Positions 1 to 9,649 of a stretch of DNA of 64,000 bases are shown here, piece after piece. The stretch is taken from the NCBI GenBank assembly GCA_900315165.1, contig OMXZ01000022.1, positions 1-64,000 of the forward strand, read 5' to 3'. The translations under genes and the position numbers were made by a program. The DNA is from an uncultured Actinomycetes bacterium (lineage in GTDB: Bacteria; Actinomycetota; Coriobacteriia; Coriobacteriales; Atopobiaceae). The notes below the pieces were generated by a model. It did not search any database. It was not told the origin of the DNA and saw only the letters and a list, made by a program, of their open reading frames with translations. Positions within the stretch are counted from its first letter, which is position 1, and each line of letters opens with the position of its first letter.

Positions 1-70
1 AGATCCATCGACCCCTCCCGTCAAGGCTTCTCTGTCCCTGCCAGGATTGTGGCGCGCCGGCGGCGCCGCC

Positions 71-3000
71 TCAACGCGTGTCAGATTGAGCGCTTACCGT
101 GGAGGGGGTAATACCACTGACGTAGAAGGACTCGCCTGCCTGCATCGTCGTCACTTCGACGACGGGGCTGTAGATGCCGGCCACCCCGTCTTTGACGTTG
201 CCCTTCTCGTCGGTATTGGCAAGGCGTATCGCGAACTTGTAGTGCAAGCCAGGGGTAATGTTCGTGTCGTACGTCAGGCTGGTCGTCGGGGTGATGCCGT
301 CCGCGGCATAGTAGGGCACCACCTTAGGATCGGTATAGTCGGTCTGGCTGCCGTTCTGGGACACCTTGTAGACGATGTAGCTCACGTTTCCGTACTTGGT
401 CGGCATCTGCTTGACCAGTTCGGCTATGCCATCCGTCGGATCCCAGGTAAGCACGACGGAGGTGTCGTTGACCCGCTGGACCGCAAGGTTGTCCACCATG
501 GGCAGGTCGGGCTTATGGACGTTCGTCGTCACGAAGCCGACAAGCCAGACGCCCTGCGGATCGTTGTTGTCGTTGACGTAGCGGGTCAGGCTCTTGGATC
601 CGTCGGACTCGATGGCGAACTTGCCGGGATAGTACTTGGAGACGAGCTGCCAGGTGAAGCCGTAATCCCCCGCATCCTCGGGCAGGTTATCGACGGAGCC
701 TCCGAACGTCGTGCCGTTGCTGGTGGTAGCCATGGTCGTGTAGCCGCCCTCGAAGCCAAAGACGACACCTGCGCCGGCTTCGAGCATCTTGAGGAAGCCG
801 ACCTCGGCGCCGATCCTGATATTGAGGGCGCCGCCGACCTCGTAGGAGCTCGTGCTCTCATTCTCTATGGTGATGTCCAGGTCGGTGGTTGCGCCTGTCG
901 AGTTTGTGACCGTGGCCGTATGCTCGCTGCGCTTGACCGTGTCGGGATCCGGGGTGTCGGGGTCCACGGCGAAGCCAAGGTTGGCGTCCGTGTAGGTGAC
1001 GGGATCGCCCGACGTGCTCTTGATGAGCTCCTTCACCAGGGGCAGGCTATAGTGCATCTGGTTGCCGGGATGCTCCTTCTGCCAGCGTGCCCGGATCGCC
1101 TCGACGATGGAGTCGTACCTCTCCGCGCTGATGATGGAATAGGTGGGTGTGCCCGCCTGGGGAAGGATGACGTCCTTCCACTTGTGTTCCACTGGGTCGT
1201 AGGCCTGGTAATAGTAGTAGGTCATGGGTATGGCGTAGAGGACCACCTTATTGCCCTCGCCCGCATGGGACTCAAACGAAATCCCAAACTCGATGGAGTT
1301 GGCGGATTCGTGTTCGTAGCCCGCCTTGGCCACGAGCTCGGCCTCCCCTTGGAGCTTGACGATGCAGCCGACGGACCCTTCGACATAGCCGCCCGCCTCA
1401 CCGCTGATGGTGTAGCCGCTTCCCTCCGTCGTCTTGTGGGAGGTGCCGAACTCGGTGCCGCCCAGGACCAGGTAGTGCTCGGACTCCTCCAGGTCGCGAT
1501 AGTAGGGAGCGTCCTGGAGGATACCTGCCAGCGTGGGTTCCGTGACAAAACGCGCGGCGTCCACGTAGCGCAGTTTGATCGCATCGTCGTCGACGTCGGG
1601 CAGGGCCAGGCTGACCCAGGAGTTGTAGTTCTCCGTGCGGCGGTTGCCCTCGCAGATCACGCCTTCCTCACCGCTGATGTACGAAGCGGTGTCGAGTGTG
1701 TACTTGCCTTGGTTGTCATTGGATTTCCCGCCATCCTTCGATGCCTCGATGGGGACGCGCCGGCGGCTGTACAGGGAGAGGTCGTACCAATAGTAGTCGT
1801 CGTCCTTGCGCAGGTCCTCGTCGCGGTGGATGCCCACCACGGCAAGGAAGGACTCGCCATAGGTGTAGTCTTCGGGAAGGCTAGACATGAGGCCGGCAAC
1901 CACATCGCCGATCCAAATCTGCTCCTTGTTCTTGTTGTTGCCGCTGTGGTTGTCCTGCGCGTCGCAGAGGCTGATGCTGCCGATGAGTCTTTGGCTTATC
2001 TCAATCTTGCTGGACTTGGTTTTGTCGTCCTTCTCATACTCGGACAGATTAGCCTCGTAGATGTCACCGCCGACCAGGATCTCGTCGTTCTCGATGGTGC
2101 CCTGCTGGCTGGAATCGAAACTGGCAAGGACCCCGTCGATATTCGCACAGGCCAGGGCCAGGGGCGCGAAGACCGGCACGTAGCGCCTACCCTCCAGGTG
2201 GTAGCTGTTTGAGATCTGCCAGGCAACCCTATCCAGGAGGTGCTCGGTGTAGTCGGTGATGATCCATTTCTTCAGGGTCACGTCATAATAGAGGAAGCGG
2301 TAGGCAAACCTGGAGTAAGGATGCTTATCGCCGCTCTTGTGCACCGGTTCGTGGAGCAGGGCTGTTTCATCGCCGTCGTTGGTCTGGTAGCCGGCGAAGA
2401 CGAAGGCATCCACGGTCTTGTTTTTCCCGGGGATGGAGAAGGTACCGAAGGCAACGTTGACCGAGACCATGGAACGGTACTTCTTGCCGTCTTTGTCCGC
2501 GCCATCCTGGAAGAGGCTGATTTCGTCCATCCCCTCGAAGGTCTCAAGCCTGCCGACCTGGGTATTCCACTTGAAGATGGACGCGTGCGCCGCATCGGCG
2601 GCGTGGGAGTGCCCTGTGGGGGCGGAGGTGCAGATCGCGATTTCGTCGTTCTTGTCGCGGTCAACATCCCCGCCGCAGAGGGTGACGACCGGCGCACGTT
2701 TCAGCGCCTCCCAAGAGACGTAGCTGCCGTCCCATCCCTGCTTGGAGGAGTCGAGGTACTCGATGGCCGGCCCACAGGCGATTTTCGTTATGTAGTGCAG
2801 GAGATCCGCATTGTCGGCAACCGAGCCGTCCGCCCCGGTCTTGAACTTGAACATGTCGACGATGGCGTAGCGGATGCCATCATTGTCCTCATAGGCACCC
2901 GTGTAGGCGAAGATCTCGTCGGCACCGTCGCCGTCCACGTCCGCCGCCTCGATCTCGAAGTAGGCGTCGTACTCCTGGTTGTAGCCAGCGTCTATATAGA

Positions 3001-4168
3001 GGTATCGCGACGTCGACTTGCCATCTTTGATAGTAATGTCGCCCAGCTGCCCCCGCGTCACGGTAGGCATCTCCATATGGTGAGCGGTGCGGTTACCGTG
3101 CGCGTCGAGCGAGTAGAAGATGATGTAGAGCCCGCCCGAAACATCCACTTCTTGATTATCTATGCTTACCGGCTGCACATAGGTGCCGGCGTAGGCATGT
3201 AGCTCTGCAATCCAGTTCTTCTTTGCGTTCTGTCCCGTGTTGTGGCTAAAGGCAACGCTGGTGGCATACATTCCGCTGAAGTCCGCGTCGCCTTGGGCCA
3301 GGGCGTTGCCCGTGTTCGAGCTGAAATTGGACGACGTTCCGTAGTTCTTCCTGTCACGGTTGATGCCGTAGTAGTCATACGTGTCATAGACGGTACCGTA
3401 TGCACTGGAGTGCTCCGATGCATCGGAGCCCCTGCCGTTGAGGGCGTCGAAGCCGTCGCGAACAGTGTATTTGTTGCCCGTGGACCCGTTTGCCGCCACA
3501 TAGATCTCGCCAGGGACCTCAAGGTAGGTGTACTGGTCGGTATCGTAGGGGGCCTTGCTACGGGCTTCGGCGTCCAATTCCTTGGCCTTCGCCAAGTCGG
3601 CATTGGCCTTGTCCAGGGCAGCCTGTGCTTGGGCCCGCTCCTCATCGGTGGTGGCCGAGTTCAGGGCTGCCTGAGCCTGGCCGACGGCCTGTTGGGCGGT
3701 ATTGACGTCAGGCGTCGTGTCCACGGTCAGACCCAGGGCAGCGTAGTCGTCGGCGGAGATGGGTTCGTTTTTTATGGCCTCATCGGTATCGATCTTGCCA
3801 TCCTTATTCGTGTCGATGATGTCGGTAACGGGGGTTGTGCCCGTTGGAGCGGTGGAGCTGGTCAAGTCACTGTTTTCCCCATCGCCGGTGTATTCCGTTG
3901 TGCTCAGGGTAGGACCGTACGAATTCGCAGAAGCCGCCTCGACGTTGCATTCAGCGGCCGCAATTACAGTCTGTCCCTGCGAAGTGGAGTCGGGCGTATT
4001 GGCAAAGACCACGGTCGGCGTCGCCACCGCAATCGTCACGGCGCATGCCGTCGAGGCGATCAAACGGGCTGCCGACCACCAGGGGCCGGTCGTGGCGAAA
4101 CGATCCACGCCACGGGTCGAGAAGGTCAGCAGCTTGTCAGGAGCTTTACCGGTGTTTTTGGTGCCCAT
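71..4168 (-). CDS. Very large secreted protein with FG-GAP-like repeats and C-terminal FN3
   Basis: The product has 1365 residues. A hydrophobic segment at about 31-56, after a basic N-terminus, looks like a long signal peptide ending near VFA-N. A canonical EF-hand loop lies at 119-130 (D119, N121, D123, G124, D127, E130). An alanine/glutamine-rich helical stretch that could be a coiled coil covers about 155-205. The middle holds Asp/Gly-rich FG-GAP/VCBS-like calcium motifs (DVDGDGADE, DVDRDKNDE), followed by glycine-rich alternating beta segments. The C-terminus has a fibronectin type III-like domain (VVLTWDP). I see no LPxTG or C-terminal membrane anchor. The ATG follows AGAGGAGG. Function is unknown; adhesion or surface binding is an inference. 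It is monocistronic, downstream of and separated from pflB by a terminator. Confidence 0.8.
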   Translation of the reverse strand: MGTKNTGKAPDKLLTFSTRGVDRFATTGPWWSAARLIASTACAVTIAVATPTVVFANTPDSTSQGQTVIAAAECNVEAASANSYGPTLSTTEYTGDGENSDLTSSTAPTGTTPVTDIIDTNKDGKIDTDEAIKNEPISADDYAALGLTVDTTPDVNTAQQAVGQAQAALNSATTDEERAQAQAALDKANADLAKAKELDAEARSKAPYDTDQYTYLEVPGEIYVAANGSTGNKYTVRDGFDALNGRGSDASEHSSAYGTVYDTYDYYGINRDRKNYGTSSNFSSNTGNALAQGDADFSGMYATSVAFSHNTGQNAKKNWIAELHAYAGTYVQPVSIDNQEVDVSGGLYIIFYSLDAHGNRTAHHMEMPTVTRGQLGDITIKDGKSTSRYLYIDAGYNQEYDAYFEIEAADVDGDGADEIFAYTGAYEDNDGIRYAIVDMFKFKTGADGSVADNADLLHYITKIACGPAIEYLDSSKQGWDGSYVSWEALKRAPVVTLCGGDVDRDKNDEIAICTSAPTGHSHAADAAHASIFKWNTQVGRLETFEGMDEISLFQDGADKDGKKYRSMVSVNVAFGTFSIPGKNKTVDAFVFAGYQTNDGDETALLHEPVHKSGDKHPYSRFAYRFLYYDVTLKKWIITDYTEHLLDRVAWQISNSYHLEGRRYVPVFAPLALACANIDGVLASFDSSQQGTIENDEILVGGDIYEANLSEYEKDDKTKSSKIEISQRLIGSISLCDAQDNHSGNNKNKEQIWIGDVVAGLMSSLPEDYTYGESFLAVVGIHRDEDLRKDDDYYWYDLSLYSRRRVPIEASKDGGKSNDNQGKYTLDTASYISGEEGVICEGNRRTENYNSWVSLALPDVDDDAIKLRYVDAARFVTEPTLAGILQDAPYYRDLEESEHYLVLGGTEFGTSHKTTEGSGYTISGEAGGYVEGSVGCIVKLQGEAELVAKAGYEHESANSIEFGISFESHAGEGNKVVLYAIPMTYYYYQAYDPVEHKWKDVILPQAGTPTYSIISAERYDSIVEAIRARWQKEHPGNQMHYSLPLVKELIKSTSGDPVTYTDANLGFAVDPDTPDPDTVKRSEHTATVTNSTGATTDLDITIENESTSSYEVGGALNIRIGAEVGFLKMLEAGAGVVFGFEGGYTTMATTSNGTTFGGSVDNLPEDAGDYGFTWQLVSKYYPGKFAIESDGSKSLTRYVNDNNDPQGVWLVGFVTTNVHKPDLPMVDNLAVQRVNDTSVVLTWDPTDGIAELVKQMPTKYGNVSYIVYKVSQNGSQTDYTDPKVVPYYAADGITPTTSLTYDTNITPGLHYKFAIRLANTDEKGNVKDGVAGIYSPVVEVTTMQAGESFYVSGITPSTVSAQSDTR

Positions 4169-4270
4169 ACAGCCTCCTCTGTCATTAGGCGGAGTCTAGC
4201 AGCGGCAATATGTCACCAAACGATTTCTCAGCTCAAACGTGCCCGAACGAGCCTGAACATACTTAACAAA

Positions 4271-4305
4271 GGGCCCGCCGGCAGATGCTGACTGCCGGCG
4301 GGCCC
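4271..4305 (-). terminator. Terminator of the pflA-pflB operon
   Basis: A perfect 14-bp stem (4271-4284 with 4292-4305) with a 7-nt loop lies about 45 nt past the pflB stop. On the minus strand it is followed by TTTGTTAAGT. Confidence 0.8.
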
Positions 4306-4348
4306 CCTTTCTAAACGACGTCTCTTAGCGTCTTACGCCCCGTCGACC

Positions 4349-6613
4349 TTACATACGGTCGTGGCAGGTGCGGGCGATCACATCGAGCTGCTGCTCGCGG
4401 GTCAGGTCGATGAACTTGACCGCATAGCCGGACACACGGATCGTGAAGTTGGCGTACTCGGGCTTCTCGGGGTGCTCCATCGCGTCCTTGAGCTTGTCGA
4501 CGCCGAAGACGTTGACATTGAGGTGATGGGCACCGTTGGCAAAGTAGCCGTCCATCACGTTGACAAGGTTGGTGACCTGCTCGTCCTCGGTGTGGCCGAG
4601 GGCGCCGGGATTGATGGTCTGCGTGTTGGAGATGCCGTCGAGGGCGTACTCGTAGGGCAGCTTGGCCACGGAGTTGAGCGACGCGAGCAGGCCGTTCTTC
4701 TCGGCACCATAGGAGGGGTTGGCGCCCGGGGCGAAGGGCGTCCAGGCCTCGCGGCCGTCGGGCATGGCGGCGGTGGCCTTGCCGTAGACCACGTTGGAGG
4801 TGATGGTCAGGATCGAGGTAGTCGCCTCGGAGTTGCGGTAGGTGTGGTGCTTCTTGACCTTGGTGATGAAGGTGCGCAGCAGCCAGACCGCGATATCGTC
4901 GGCGCGGTCGTCGTCGTTGCCGTAGCGGGGGAAGTCGCCCTCGGTCTCGAAGCCGCGGACCAGGCCGTCCTCGCTGCGCAGGCAGCGGACGCGGGCGTAC
5001 TTGATGGCGGACAGCGAGTCCACGACGTGGGAGAAGCCCGCGATGCCGGTCGCGAAGGTGCGGCGGACGTCGGTGTCGATAAGCGCCATCTCGGCGGCCT
5101 CGTAATAGTACTTGTCGTGCATGTAGTGGATGAGGTTCAGGATGTTGACGTAGAGATCGGCGAGCCAATCGAGCATGAGGTCGTACTTGTGCATGACCTC
5201 GTCGTAATCGAGGTACTCCGAGGTAATCGGCGCGAGCTCGGGGCCGACCTGCATGGGGTTGCCCTGCTTGTCGGTGTACTTGGCGTCCTTGCCACCGTTG
5301 ATGGCGTAGAGGAGGGCCTTGGCGAGGTTGGCACGGGCGCCGAAGAACTGCATCTCCTTGCCAGTCTGGGTGGCCGACACGCAGCAGCAGATGCTGTAGT
5401 CGTCGCCCCAGATCGGACGCATGACATCGTCGTTCTCGTACTGAATCGATGAGGTCTCCACGGAGATGCGGGCGGCGAAGCGGCGGAAGCCCTCGGGCAG
5501 ACGCTTGCTGTAGAGCACCGTCAGGTTGGGCTCGGGCGAGGGGCCCATGTTGCGCAGGGTGTTGAGGAAGCGGAAGTCGTTCTTGGTGACCATGGAGCGG
5601 CCGTCCTGGCCCAGACCCGCGACCTCGAGCGTAGCCCAGACGGGGTCGCCCGAGAAGAGCTGGTTGTAGGACGGGATGCGGGCGAACTTGACCATGCGGA
5701 ACTTCAGGACCATGTGGTCGATGAGCTCCTGGGCCTCGGACTCGGTGAGGGTGCCGGCGGCCAGGTCGCGGCTGATGTAGATGTCCAGGAAGGTCGAGAT
5801 GCGGCCGACGGACATGGCGGCGCCGTTCTGGGTCTTGATGGCGGCCAGATAGCCGAAGTAGAGCCACTGGACGGCCTCGCGGGCGTCACGGGCGGGCTGG
5901 GAGATGTCGAAGCCATAGGCCTTCGCCATCTCCTTCATGCCGCGCAGGGCGCGGATCTGCTCGGCGATCTCCTCGCGCTGTCGGATCACGTCATCGGTCA
6001 TAGTACCGTCGCCGCAGTTGGCAAGGTCCTCCTGCTTCTTGGCGATCAGGAAGTCGATGCCATAGAGGGCCACGCGACGGTAGTCGCCCACGATGCGGCC
6101 GCGGCCGTAGGTGTCGGGCAGACCGGTGATGATGTGGCTGTGGCGGGCGGCGCGCATCTCGGGCGTGTAGGCATCGAAGACCGCCTGATTGTGGGTCTTG
6201 TGGTACTCGTTGAAGATCTGGTCGTACTTATCGTCCACATGGAAGCCATAGGTCTCGGCCGCCTGCTGGGCCATCTTGATGCCGCCGTAGGGCATGAAGG
6301 CACGCTTGAGGGGCTTGTCAGTCTGCAGGCCAACGACGCGCTCGAGCTCGGGGTGGTCGGCGTCGATGTAGCCCGGGCCGTAGGCGGTCAGGCCCGAGAC
6401 GACCTCGGTCTCGCAGTCGAGAACGCCGCCGTTGGCGCGCTCGGCGGCCTGGAGCTCCTGCACACGGCCCCAAAGCTTGTCGGTCGCCTCGGTCGGGCCG
6501 GCAAGGAAGGCTTCGTCGCCGTCGTAGGGGGTGTAGTTGTTCTGGATGAAGTCGCGAACATTGATGTCGTACTGCCAGTGGCTTCCCTTGAAGCCGTGCC
6601 ATTCCTCGCGCAT
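4349..6613 (-). CDS. pflB: Formate acetyltransferase (pyruvate formate-lyase)
   Basis: This glycyl-radical enzyme converts pyruvate and CoA to acetyl-CoA and formate, the main anaerobic pyruvate route. Its length, 754 aa, is typical. The catalytic cysteine pair is visible in SICCCVSAT (C409-C411, so three consecutive cysteines; C410-C411 align with the usual pair). The radical glycine is G729 in RVSGYAV near the C-terminus. The ATG is preceded by AGAGGAACC. It lies 25 bp after pflA and is probably co-transcribed with it from the FNR-box promoter near 7.4 kb. Formate made here can feed the formate-THF ligase encoded at 18.6 kb. Confidence 0.97.
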   Translation of the reverse strand: MREEWHGFKGSHWQYDINVRDFIQNNYTPYDGDEAFLAGPTEATDKLWGRVQELQAAERANGGVLDCETEVVSGLTAYGPGYIDADHPELERVVGLQTDKPLKRAFMPYGGIKMAQQAAETYGFHVDDKYDQIFNEYHKTHNQAVFDAYTPEMRAARHSHIITGLPDTYGRGRIVGDYRRVALYGIDFLIAKKQEDLANCGDGTMTDDVIRQREEIAEQIRALRGMKEMAKAYGFDISQPARDAREAVQWLYFGYLAAIKTQNGAAMSVGRISTFLDIYISRDLAAGTLTESEAQELIDHMVLKFRMVKFARIPSYNQLFSGDPVWATLEVAGLGQDGRSMVTKNDFRFLNTLRNMGPSPEPNLTVLYSKRLPEGFRRFAARISVETSSIQYENDDVMRPIWGDDYSICCCVSATQTGKEMQFFGARANLAKALLYAINGGKDAKYTDKQGNPMQVGPELAPITSEYLDYDEVMHKYDLMLDWLADLYVNILNLIHYMHDKYYYEAAEMALIDTDVRRTFATGIAGFSHVVDSLSAIKYARVRCLRSEDGLVRGFETEGDFPRYGNDDDRADDIAVWLLRTFITKVKKHHTYRNSEATTSILTITSNVVYGKATAAMPDGREAWTPFAPGANPSYGAEKNGLLASLNSVAKLPYEYALDGISNTQTINPGALGHTEDEQVTNLVNVMDGYFANGAHHLNVNVFGVDKLKDAMEHPEKPEYANFTIRVSGYAVKFIDLTREQQLDVIARTCHDRM

Positions 6614-6638
6614 GGTTCCTCTTTTCTTGTCTCTTGCC

Positions 6639-7370
6639 TTATTTCTCGCCGCGGAGGATCTGTTCCGCGTTTGTTACCCGGTTCGCGCTCGGAAGCTCCG
6701 TGCCCTCGAGCGAATAGGGATATCCGAGCTCACGCCACTTGTAGGCGCCCAGGTCGTGGTATGGAAGCACCTCGACCTTCCGCACGTTGCCCAACGTCGC
6801 GATAAAGGCGCGCGTCTGCTTGAGGTAGGCATCGTCGTCCGTGATGCCCGGCACGAGCACGTGACGGATCCACACGGGCTGGCCCAGCTCGTCGAGGTGG
6901 CGCAGGCCGTCCAGGATGTTGGCGTTGTCCTTGCCCGTGAGCCAAGCATGGCGCTCAGGGTCGATGTGCTTGATGTCGGCCATCACGAGGTCGGTGGACT
7001 CCATGAGACGGTCGAACTTCGCCAGCCAGGCCTCATCGCGCGTGAAGGGCTGAAGGGCCGTGTCAAGGCAGGTGTTGATGCCGCGCTCGTTCGCCTTTTC
7101 GAAAAGCTCGATCAGGAAGTCGATCTGCAGCAAGGGCTCGCCGCCGCTGACGGTGATACCGCCGTCGGCGCCCCAGTAGGAACGGAAGCGCTCCGCACGG
7201 TCGAGAAGGTCGTCGGCCTCCATCAGGTCGCCGCGCGAAACGTCCCAAGTATCGGCGTTGTGGCAATAGCGACAGCGCAGCTCGCAGCCTTGCAGGAAGA
7301 TGATGAAGCGCACGCCCGGCCCATCGACGGACCCGAAGGATTCCGTGGAATGGACCCTGCCCTGCGCCAT
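6639..7370 (-). CDS. pflA: Pyruvate formate-lyase activating enzyme (radical SAM)
   Basis: The enzyme installs the glycyl radical on PflB using S-adenosylmethionine and a 4Fe-4S cluster. The radical-SAM motif C-x3-C-x2-C is visible in [11 protein letters not shown]. The GGEP motif follows (SGGEPLLQ). The open frame extends to a TTG at 7382, but the ATG at 7370 sits 4 nt after GGGAGG and starts [12 protein letters not shown], matching family N-termini, giving 243 aa. It precedes pflB in the operon, the reverse of the order in Escherichia coli. It is probably induced without oxygen through the upstream FNR-type site. Confidence 0.95.
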   Translation of the reverse strand: MAQGRVHSTESFGSVDGPGVRFIIFLQGCELRCRYCHNADTWDVSRGDLMEADDLLDRAERFRSYWGADGGITVSGGEPLLQIDFLIELFEKANERGINTCLDTALQPFTRDEAWLAKFDRLMESTDLVMADIKHIDPERHAWLTGKDNANILDGLRHLDELGQPVWIRHVLVPGITDDDAYLKQTRAFIATLGNVRKVEVLPYHDLGAYKWRELGYPYSLEGTELPSANRVTNAEQILRGEK

Positions 7371-7412
7371 CTCGCCTCCCAAAATGTTGCATGCTTTCCC
7401 CTAGCGAAACAC

Positions 7413-7454
7413 AACATATCTGGTTGCGATGTAGCGTTCCTTGATTGAAATCAA
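7413..7454 (-). promoter_or_regulatory. FNR-type class II promoter of pflA-pflB
   Basis: TTGATTGAAATCAA at 7441-7454 is a perfect TTGAT-N4-ATCAA FNR box. Downstream on the minus strand, TATGTT (7418-7413) matches 4 of 6 bases of a -10 box. If transcription starts near 7406, the box is centred at about -41.5, the class II activator position. An FNR-family regulator gene starts about 0.9 kb away. Confidence 0.75.
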
Positions 7455-7465
7455 ACAACTAGGAA

Positions 7466-7491
7466 CATGCCAAACCTCCACGATTGGCATG
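7466..7491. promoter_or_regulatory. Perfect inverted repeat upstream of the FNR box
   Basis: CATGCCAA, 10 nt, TTGGCATG forms a perfect 8-bp inverted repeat. Its centre is 31 bp (about three helical turns) upstream of the FNR-box centre. It looks like an operator for a second dimeric regulator of pflA-pflB. The factor is unknown. It does not have the arms and U-run of a normal terminator for the regulator gene at 7622. Confidence 0.5.
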
Positions 7492-7621
7492 GACACCCAT
7501 CTTCCCTCGGACTCACAACCGGAAGACCGATGTTTGGGAGAACCTGCAGGTCAGTAAAAATCATTGCTCTTCCGTCGGTGAGTTGTGATTGTGCACCGAG
7601 GGTCTTCGCCGGGGATCGTCC

Positions 7622-8344
7622 CTACTCGCTCTCCGAGATCTCACGGAGACGGTCATGGTCGATGATGCGGATGCGACCACGGCCCAGACGCTCGACCAGA
7701 CCTTCGCGCTCCATGGCGGCGATGACCCGCGAGACGGTCTCGACTCGGAGGTTGACCGAACCGGCAATCTCGCTCAGCCGCAGATGTATCTCATCGCCCA
7801 TGCACCGGTGCTCGCGATAGAGCAGAAAGCCCGCGAGCCGGACGCGCGGGTTGTGCACGCTGAGCAGTGCCGCCCGCTCCTCCGCCTCGTCGAGCTCGGT
7901 CGACAGCATCTGGATGAGCGAGAGTGCGACGTCCGGATGGCGCTCGAGCACTTTCTCGAAGGCCGTGCGCTTGATGGAACAGAACTGCACGTCGGACAGG
8001 CAGCCGACCGAATAATGGTAGACATGGTCCTCGAGGAACATCCCGTGCCAGATGGCCTGTCCGTCGTGCAGCACGTCGAGCACGCGCTCCTCCCCGTCCT
8101 GCATCACACGGAAGGTCTTGATCCTCCCTTTGTGCACGATGAGGATGGAGTCGATGGGGTCGCCCTCGTGCACGACGATCGACCCCTGCGGATAGCTGCT
8201 ATGCACGACGCTGTCGAGGAGCTCCCCCTTGGCATCGCCGGGAAGCTTCGCAAAGAGACGTATATTGTCGAGGCAGGTCTCATCGCCGTTCACGGCGCGC
8301 AGGGCGCAATCCCTGTGATGCCGTGCCGCCGAACCGGTTGCCAT
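7622..8344 (-). CDS. Crp/Fnr-family transcriptional regulator
   Basis: The product has 240 aa, with an N-terminal cyclic-nucleotide-binding-type beta-roll (about 25-140), a dimerisation helix and a C-terminal winged helix-turn-helix (about 185-220). The recognition helix reads VETVSRVI: E202, S205 and R206 reproduce the ExxSR signature by which FNR reads TTGAT, and a perfect TTGAT-N4-ATCAA box lies in the next intergenic region. Cysteines occur at 13, 24, 115, 122 and 181, but their spacing is not the classical FNR cluster, so Fe-S sensing is uncertain. It starts 9 bp after the paaK-like gene and is probably part of the ior operon. Confidence 0.88.
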   Translation of the reverse strand: MATGSAARHHRDCALRAVNGDETCLDNIRLFAKLPGDAKGELLDSVVHSSYPQGSIVVHEGDPIDSILIVHKGRIKTFRVMQDGEERVLDVLHDGQAIWHGMFLEDHVYHYSVGCLSDVQFCSIKRTAFEKVLERHPDVALSLIQMLSTELDEAEERAALLSVHNPRVRLAGFLLYREHRCMGDEIHLRLSEIAGSVNLRVETVSRVIAAMEREGLVERLGRGRIRIIDHDRLREISESE

Positions 8345-8353
8345 CCGGGCCCC

Positions 8354-9589
8354 CTACTCGTAACGCTCGTCGTACACGCGCTTAGTCTTCTTCTCGCTAC
8401 GCGGCAGCATGCCGTTCTCCACAATCTTGACCAGCGGCGTGAAGCCGATGCGGTGGCGCACCTTGGTGGCCACAGCCTTGGCCATCTCCTGCCAGTCCAC
8501 GGAACCATTGGTCTCCACATAGATACGCATGGTGTCGCGACCGTCCAGGTGCGAGAGGCGGATCTGGTACTCGCTCGAGAGCTCCGGGAACTCCTGGAGC
8601 ACCTCCTCGATCTGCCGCGGGAACACGTTGACGCCGTGGATCTTGATCATGTCGTCGGAGCGGCCCATCAGGGTGTCGATGCGCGGATGGTGCGAGCCGC
8701 ACGCGCACACGCCAGGGATGATGCGGCTCATGTCGTGCGTGCGGAAGCGGATAAGCGGCGCCCCCTCCTTCACGAGCGTGGTGAGGACAATCTCGCCCCA
8801 TTCGCCATCGGGCACGTTCTCGCCGGTCTGCGGGTCGATGATCTCCACGTAGACGAAGTCGTCCCAGATGTGCATGCCCTCGCCCTTGCCGCAGCTGATG
8901 CCAATGCCGGGGCCGTACACCTCGGTGAGACCGTAGATGTCGAAGAGCTCGATGCCCAGCTTGTCCGCGATGCTCTTGCGCATGCTGTCGCTCCAGCGCT
9001 CAGAGCCGATGATGCCACGCTTGAGGGCGATCTTGTCCCGCAGACCGCGCTTCTCGACTTCCTCGGCGAGGAGCAGGGCATAGCTTGAGGTGGCGCAGAG
9101 TACCGTGGACTGCATGTCCACCATGAATTGCAGCTGTTTTTCCGTGTTGCCGGGGCCCATGGGGATGGCCATGGCGCCCAGGAGCTCGCAACCCGCCTGG
9201 AAGCCGATGCCCGCGGTCCAAAGGCCATAGCCCGGGGTAATCTGCACGCGGTCCTCAGGCGTCACACCGGCATACTCGTAGCAGCGGGCGAATTGGATGG
9301 CCCAGTCGTCCACGTCCTTTTTGGTATAGGGGACGATGACGGGTGTGCCCGTCGTGCCGCTGGAGGAGTGGATGCGCACAATCTGGTCCTGCGGCACGGC
9401 AGAAAGTCCCAGCGGATAGGCGGCGCGAAGGTCGTCCTTCTCGCTAAAGGGCAGCGTCAGAAAGTCTTCGGGCGTGGCGACACCGGTGATGCCGGCCTCC
9501 TGCAGACGTCTGCCGTAGAAGTTTTCCGACGCGATGAGCCGCTTGATCTGTGTGTCGACCTGCACGAGCTGCTCCTCGTTGATCTGCAT
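8354..9589 (-). CDS. paaK: Phenylacetate-CoA ligase family protein
   Basis: This adenylate-forming enzyme interconverts aryl-acetates and aryl-acetyl-CoA with ATP. The AMP-binding loop SSSGTTGTP and the C-terminal mobile-domain region ending RSEKKTKRVYDERYE are visible; 411 aa is close to family length. It follows iorA-iorB by 60 bp. In anaerobes this arrangement fits aryl-pyruvates (from Phe, Tyr, Trp) being decarboxylated by Ior to aryl-acetyl-CoA, with the ligase acting on the CoA ester or on imported acids. Direction in vivo is inferred. The start follows GGGAGGGG. Confidence 0.9.
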   Translation of the reverse strand: MQINEEQLVQVDTQIKRLIASENFYGRRLQEAGITGVATPEDFLTLPFSEKDDLRAAYPLGLSAVPQDQIVRIHSSSGTTGTPVIVPYTKKDVDDWAIQFARCYEYAGVTPEDRVQITPGYGLWTAGIGFQAGCELLGAMAIPMGPGNTEKQLQFMVDMQSTVLCATSSYALLLAEEVEKRGLRDKIALKRGIIGSERWSDSMRKSIADKLGIELFDIYGLTEVYGPGIGISCGKGEGMHIWDDFVYVEIIDPQTGENVPDGEWGEIVLTTLVKEGAPLIRFRTHDMSRIIPGVCACGSHHPRIDTLMGRSDDMIKIHGVNVFPRQIEEVLQEFPELSSEYQIRLSHLDGRDTMRIYVETNGSVDWQEMAKAVATKVRHRIGFTPLVKIVENGMLPRSEKKTKRVYDERYE

Positions 9590-9649
9590 GGTGGGTGCCC
9601 CTCCCGTTGGTTGATGTGCGCCTGCGCCGCCTTTATGGTCTGTCTTGTC

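Noticed and set aside
47-2212. 721-codon plus-strand open frame antisense to the secreted protein
   Set aside because: Valine/glycine-rich product with no domain; a GC-bias mirror of the real minus-strand gene.
7622-8344. Classical four-cysteine FNR
   Set aside because: Cysteine positions (13, 24, 115, 122, 181) do not match the FNR cluster spacing, so only the DNA-recognition similarity is claimed.
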